Source of the DNA: G942493275 sp942493275
GTDB taxonomy: Bacteria; Actinomycetota; Coriobacteriia; Anaerosomatales; PHET01
DNA length: 64,000 nt
Direction: 5' to 3'
Assembly: GCA_942493275.1 (NCBI GenBank)
Contig: OW818687.1
Coordinates: forward strand, 124,001 to 188,000
Part shown: positions 60,424 to 64,000 of the stretch, piece after piece
How positions within the stretch are numbered: the first letter of the stretch is position 1
How the letters are laid out: each line of letters opens with the position of its first letter
Notes under the pieces: model-generated
Told to the model about the DNA's origin: nothing
The model's input: only the letters and a program-made list of their open reading frames with translations
Database searches by the model: none
Position numbers and translations under genes: made by a program

Positions 60424-63400
60424 TCAGGCCGCGCTCACCGCATCCCCGCCGAAGACCTCCATGAGCTCGGCATGCAGACCGTTGGCGGCAGCATTCACGC
60501 GCTCCTGCATGGCGCAGATCAGCGTGCGCTTGTTGGCCTCGTCCCACACGTGCAGCTCGACGGTGTCACGTCCCGGGAAGTGACCCAGGATCCGCTTGAG
60601 CGCCTCGTGACGACCGTTCACCAGGGCGCTGGCGTCCGCCTTCACGACCAGCTTCATCGGCGGCTCTGCAAACTCCTCGCCGTCGAACTCCTGCACCTCG
60701 TGCACGATCAGCTTCTTGCCCCGGTCCGAGTCCTCGAGCTTCGCCTTGAAGCGCAGGACCGCGTCGACCGCAATGAGGTCGCGCACCTTGTCGTAGGTCT
60801 GCGGGAAGACGACCGCCTCAATCGAGCCCTCCAGGTCCTCGAGGGTGACGATCGCCATCATCGTGCCCTTGCGGGTAGGCCGGCGATCCACGCTCGCAAC
60901 CAGGCCTGCGAACCAACCGGTCGTCCCGTCCGAGAGCTCGTCGATCTCGCCGAGAGAATGGGAGGCGGCACGTCGCACGGCGTCCGCTATCTCGTTGAGC
61001 GGGTGGTCCGACACGTAGATGCCGAGCATCTCCTTCTCGAAGCCGAGCCGCATCTTCTTGTCCCACTCGTCGCCGTCGGGCGGCGGGACCTCATCCGAGA
61101 ACCCGTGGTCCTCCTCGGCGAACATATCGAACATCGAGACTTGGCCCGAGTCACGATCCTTCTGGCGCTTCGATGCGGCCTCGACGCAGCCGTCCATCAG
61201 TGAGATCAGGTGCTTGCGGGTGTAGCCGGTCGAATCGAACGCGCCGGCCTTGATGAGCGCGTCGAGCGTCTTCTTGTTCGCCTGCTTGAGGTCCACGCGA
61301 TCGCAGAAGTCGTGCAGCGACGTGAACGGTCCGCCAGCCTCGCGCGCCTTGACGATGGTGTCGACGACGGCGTCGCCCACCCCGCGAATGCCCGCAAGAC
61401 CGAAGCGGATGCCCTCGCCGGGAACCGCGGTGAAGTCGCGCTTCGACGAGTTCACGTCCGGCGGCAGGACCTTGTATCCCGCACGATTGCACTCGGCGAC
61501 GTACTTGACGATCGACTCGGTCTTACCGGTGTAGCTCGTGAGCACCGCCGCCATGTACTCCAGCGGGTAGTGTGCCTTCAGGTACGCGGTCTGCATGGTG
61601 AGCAGGCCATACGCGGCCGAGTGGCTCTTGTTGAAGGCGTACTCGGCGAAGGGCAGGATGTCTGCCCACAGGCTCTTGGCGAGCTGCGGGTCGTAGTCGT
61701 TCGCCTTGGCGCCCTCGACCCAGTCGTTCTCGAGCGCCGAAAGCACACTGAGGTCCTTCTTGCCCATCGCCTTACGGAGCTTGTCGGCCTTGGCTGCCGA
61801 GAATCCGCTCATCTCCATGGAGATCCGCATGACCTGCTCCTGGTATACGATCGCGCCGTAGGTATCCTCGAGGATGCCCTTGAGCCGGTCGTCGTAGTAC
61901 GTGACCTCGCGTTTGCCCGCCTTGCGCTCGACGAAGTCCTTCACCATGCCCGAGCCGAGCGGGCCCGGACGGTAGAGCGCGAGGACGGCGACGATGTCGG
62001 GGAAGACCGTGGGCTTGAGGTCGCGAAGCAGAGCGCGCATACCCGGCGACTCCACCTGGAACACGCCAGCGGTGTCTCCGCGCTGCAGCAGCGCGAACTG
62101 CTCGGGATCATCGAGCGGTATGTCGTCGGGGTTGATGCAAATGCCGTGGTTGGCCTCGATGTTCTTCACGGCGTCGGCGATGACGGTAAGCGTCCTCAGG
62201 CCGAGGAAGTCCATCTTGAGCAGGCCGAGATCGGCGACGGTGGGGCCGTCGTACTGCGTGATGACGACGCCGCCCTTGGTGTCGCGCTTGACGGGCACGT
62301 GCTCGTGCAGCGGATCGCGACAGATGACGACACCCGCGGCGTGCACGCCTTCACCGCGTACGATGCCCTCGAGCGAGGACGCAGCGTCGACGATCTTCTT
62401 GGTGTCGGCGTTGGCCTTGTAGTCCGCGTCGAACTCGGCGTTTTGCTCGAGCGAGGACTTGATGGTCGCCTTGAGGTCCTCGACGATCATCTTGCTGATG
62501 CGGTCCGGCACGCCGTAGGGGTAACCGAGCACGCGTCCCGCGTCGCGGACCGCCGCTCTCGCCTTCATGGTGCCGAACGTGATGATCTGCGCGACCTTGT
62601 CCTGACCGTACTGCTCGCGCACGTAGTCGATGACCTCGCTGCGACGAGCGTCATCGAAGTCCATATCGATATCGGGCATCTCCGAACGCTCGGGGTTCAG
62701 GAACCGCTCGAACAGCAGGCCATTCTCGATCGGATCGAGATTGGTGATGCCGAGTGAGTACGCGATGATCGAACCGGCAGCGGAGCCTCGGCCCGGACCT
62801 ACGCCGATCTCGTTGGCCTTCGCCCACCGCGTGAAGTCCGCGACGATGAGGAAGTACGCCGCGAACCCCTTGTCGTTGACGATCGACAGCTCGTAGTCGA
62901 GGCGCTCGATGATCTCGGCGGGCAGCGGGTCGCCGTAGCGAACCTTGAGCCCCTCTATGCACTCAGCTCGCAGGAAGCTCTCGACCGTGTGCTCCTCGGG
63001 AACCTTGAAGACCGGCAGGATGATCTTGCCGAACTCCATCGACACGTCGCAGCGCTCCGCGATCGCGAGCGTGTTGGAAAGCGCCTCGGGATACTCTCCG
63101 AGACGACCGGCCATCTCCTCGGCGGACTTCATGTAGAACTCGTCGCAACTGAACTTCATTCGACCCGGCTGGTCGACCGTGGAGTTGGTGCCGATGCACA
63201 GCAACAGATCCTGGGTGGCGGCGTCCTCGCGAGTGAGGTAGTGGATGTCGTTGGTCGCGACTGTGGGGAGCCCGACCTCAGCCGCGAGCGAGGAGAGCTG
63301 CTGGTTGAGCTGCTTTTGGGACACGCCGTTATCGGCGACGATCCCCTGCTCCTGCAGCTCGATGAAGAAGTCGCCTGAATCGAAGATGCCCGCGTAGGTC

Positions 63401-63870
63401 TCGGCCCACTTGCGCGCCTCCTCGGGCTGGCCGCGCTCGATGGACTTGCTGACGATGCCGCTCATACAAGCGGACGTGCCGATCAGGCCCTTCGAGTGTG
63501 CCCTGAGCAACTCAAGGTCGACCTGAGGCTTGTAGTAGAACCCTTCGACGGCCGCGTTGGAGACGAGCGCCATCAGGTTGCGGTAACCCTCGTTGTCCTT
63601 CGCCAGAAGAAGCAAGTGGAAGAGGTTCGGTTTTCCGTCGCGCTTGAAACGCGAGTCCGGGGTGAAGTAGACCTCGCAGCCTATGATCGGCTTCACGCCG
63701 GCCTTGATCGCCTGACGGTAGAAGTCGACCGCGCCATACATGTAGCCATGGTCGGTGATCGCCAGCGCGGGCATCTCGAAGGCCTTGGCCTGCTCGATGA
63801 GCTTGCCTACGCGCGCTGCACCGTCGAGCATCGAGTACTCGGTATGGGTGTGAAGGTGGACGAAGGACAC
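60424..63870 (-). CDS. dnaE: DNA polymerase III alpha subunit
   Basis: 1148 residues, replicative family C polymerase. The PHP domain begins HLHTHTEYSMLDGAARVGKL with further metal residues in AITDHGYMYGAVDFYR. The polymerase active site is in GPGRGSAAGSIIAYSLGIT and MPDIDMDFDDARRSEVIDYV. A finger segment FNKSHSAAYGLLTMQTAYLK follows. A C-terminal OB-fold part (RKGTMMAIVTLEDLEGSIEA) ends it. DnaE1 length. It starts 9 nt after the stop of the TrpR-like gene. Between its stop and hisZ lie 123 bp holding the his promoter. Confidence 0.98.
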   Translation of the reverse strand: MSFVHLHTHTEYSMLDGAARVGKLIEQAKAFEMPALAITDHGYMYGAVDFYRQAIKAGVKPIIGCEVYFTPDSRFKRDGKPNLFHLLLLAKDNEGYRNLMALVSNAAVEGFYYKPQVDLELLRAHSKGLIGTSACMSGIVSKSIERGQPEEARKWAETYAGIFDSGDFFIELQEQGIVADNGVSQKQLNQQLSSLAAEVGLPTVATNDIHYLTREDAATQDLLLCIGTNSTVDQPGRMKFSCDEFYMKSAEEMAGRLGEYPEALSNTLAIAERCDVSMEFGKIILPVFKVPEEHTVESFLRAECIEGLKVRYGDPLPAEIIERLDYELSIVNDKGFAAYFLIVADFTRWAKANEIGVGPGRGSAAGSIIAYSLGITNLDPIENGLLFERFLNPERSEMPDIDMDFDDARRSEVIDYVREQYGQDKVAQIITFGTMKARAAVRDAGRVLGYPYGVPDRISKMIVEDLKATIKSSLEQNAEFDADYKANADTKKIVDAASSLEGIVRGEGVHAAGVVICRDPLHEHVPVKRDTKGGVVITQYDGPTVADLGLLKMDFLGLRTLTVIADAVKNIEANHGICINPDDIPLDDPEQFALLQRGDTAGVFQVESPGMRALLRDLKPTVFPDIVAVLALYRPGPLGSGMVKDFVERKAGKREVTYYDDRLKGILEDTYGAIVYQEQVMRISMEMSGFSAAKADKLRKAMGKKDLSVLSALENDWVEGAKANDYDPQLAKSLWADILPFAEYAFNKSHSAAYGLLTMQTAYLKAHYPLEYMAAVLTSYTGKTESIVKYVAECNRAGYKVLPPDVNSSKRDFTAVPGEGIRFGLAGIRGVGDAVVDTIVKAREAGGPFTSLHDFCDRVDLKQANKKTLDALIKAGAFDSTGYTRKHLISLMDGCVEAASKRQKDRDSGQVSMFDMFAEEDHGFSDEVPPPDGDEWDKKMRLGFEKEMLGIYVSDHPLNEIADAVRRAASHSLGEIDELSDGTTGWFAGLVASVDRRPTRKGTMMAIVTLEDLEGSIEAVVFPQTYDKVRDLIAVDAVLRFKAKLEDSDRGKKLIVHEVQEFDGEEFAEPPMKLVVKADASALVNGRHEALKRILGHFPGRDTVELHVWDEANKRTLICAMQERVNAAANGLHAELMEVFGGDAVSAA

Positions 63871-63879
63871 TGCGCTCCC

Positions 63880-64000
63880 CTAACGATCTGCGGAGAGGCG
63901 GTCGAGCGCGCGGCGATAGCCGTCAGCTCCGTAGTTGAGCGCCTTGCTCACACGCGAAATGGTGGTGGCCGATGCGCCGGTCGACTCCTGGATGGCCGAG
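63880..64000 (-). CDS. YerC/YecD-type TrpR-like regulator, C-terminal fragment
   Basis: Only the last 39 codons are in the window. They read SAIQESTGASATTISRVSKA followed by LNYGADGYRRALDRL and end in SADR. The helix-turn-helix STGASATTISRVSKALNYG closely matches YerC/YecD family members (typical: ...ATISRV-x-R-C-L-NYG). This family is TrpR-like but its ligand is unresolved. Co-directional with dnaE, 9 nt apart. The 5' end lies beyond the window. Confidence 0.85.
   Translation of the reverse strand, partial: SAIQESTGASATTISRVSKALNYGADGYRRALDRLSADR

Noticed and set aside
1..64000. CRISPR array, insertion sequence, prophage or integron.
   Set aside because: No spaced direct repeats, transposase, integrase or phage structural gene was seen on either strand.

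Overview
The window is a gene-dense, high-GC bacterial chromosome segment (64 kb). It carries about 45 protein genes, one tRNA and several cis-regulatory RNAs. It has no insertion sequence, prophage or CRISPR array that I can see. Gene content and protein style suggest an anaerobic member of the Actinomycetota, probably a Coriobacteriia-like lineage. The clues are a PdtaS/PdtaR-type kinase/ANTAR pair, a split ferredoxin-type glutamate synthase next to a heterodisulfide-reductase-like gene, a tungsten-type aldehyde:ferredoxin oxidoreductase, secreted proteins with cell wall-binding repeat 2 modules, rpsA beside polA, and a Trp T-box. The lineage is an inference; there is no rRNA gene to confirm it.

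Layout. 1-4.9 kb: rpsA (partial), polA, a methyltransferase and an unusual response regulator. 4.9-11.6 kb: a nitrogen assimilation block on the minus strand, hdrBC-like then gltB1, gltB2, gltB3, then glutamine synthetase. Its leader holds an apparent ANTAR-target RNA, two hexaloop hairpins followed by a competing terminator. 11.7-19.6 kb: two tandem paralogous secreted proteins with LVIVD repeats, Ig-like modules and cell-wall-binding repeats. 19.6-24.0 kb: a CreD-like membrane protein, a stand-alone FMN glutamate synthase-like enzyme, and a divergent second glutamine synthetase. 24.1-30.0 kb: LysE exporter, membrane-fused spermidine-synthase-like protein, the PdtaR/PdtaS pair, tRNA-Leu(CAA) and an MFS transporter. 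30.2-38.4 kb: UvrD-like helicase, then a minus-strand run accD-accA-pfkA-aldehyde:ferredoxin oxidoreductase-class II aldolase-LOG protein. In this run accA and pfkA lie in one uninterrupted reading frame. 38.4-42.5 kb: class I aldolase, GNAT, NadE, and a secreted NlpC/P60-like protein.

42.5-51 kb holds a complete tryptophan operon (trpE-trpGD-trpC-trpB2-trpF-trpB-trpA) behind a clear Trp-specific T-box. 51.1-60.4 kb holds a histidine operon (hisZ-G-D-C-B-H-A-F-I-E) ending in an M48-like protein that has lost its HExxH motif. Only histidinol-phosphate phosphatase is missing from the pathway. 60.4-64 kb: dnaE, preceded by the end of a YerC/TrpR-like regulator gene.

The most interesting theme is nitrogen control. 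Two glutamine synthetases, two glutamate synthase systems, an ANTAR antiterminator with its kinase, and an ANTAR-type RNA leader on the main glutamate synthase operon all sit within 25 kb. The simplest reading is that PdtaS/PdtaR controls the hdr-glt operon by antitermination. That link is inferred from the sequence and not shown by it.
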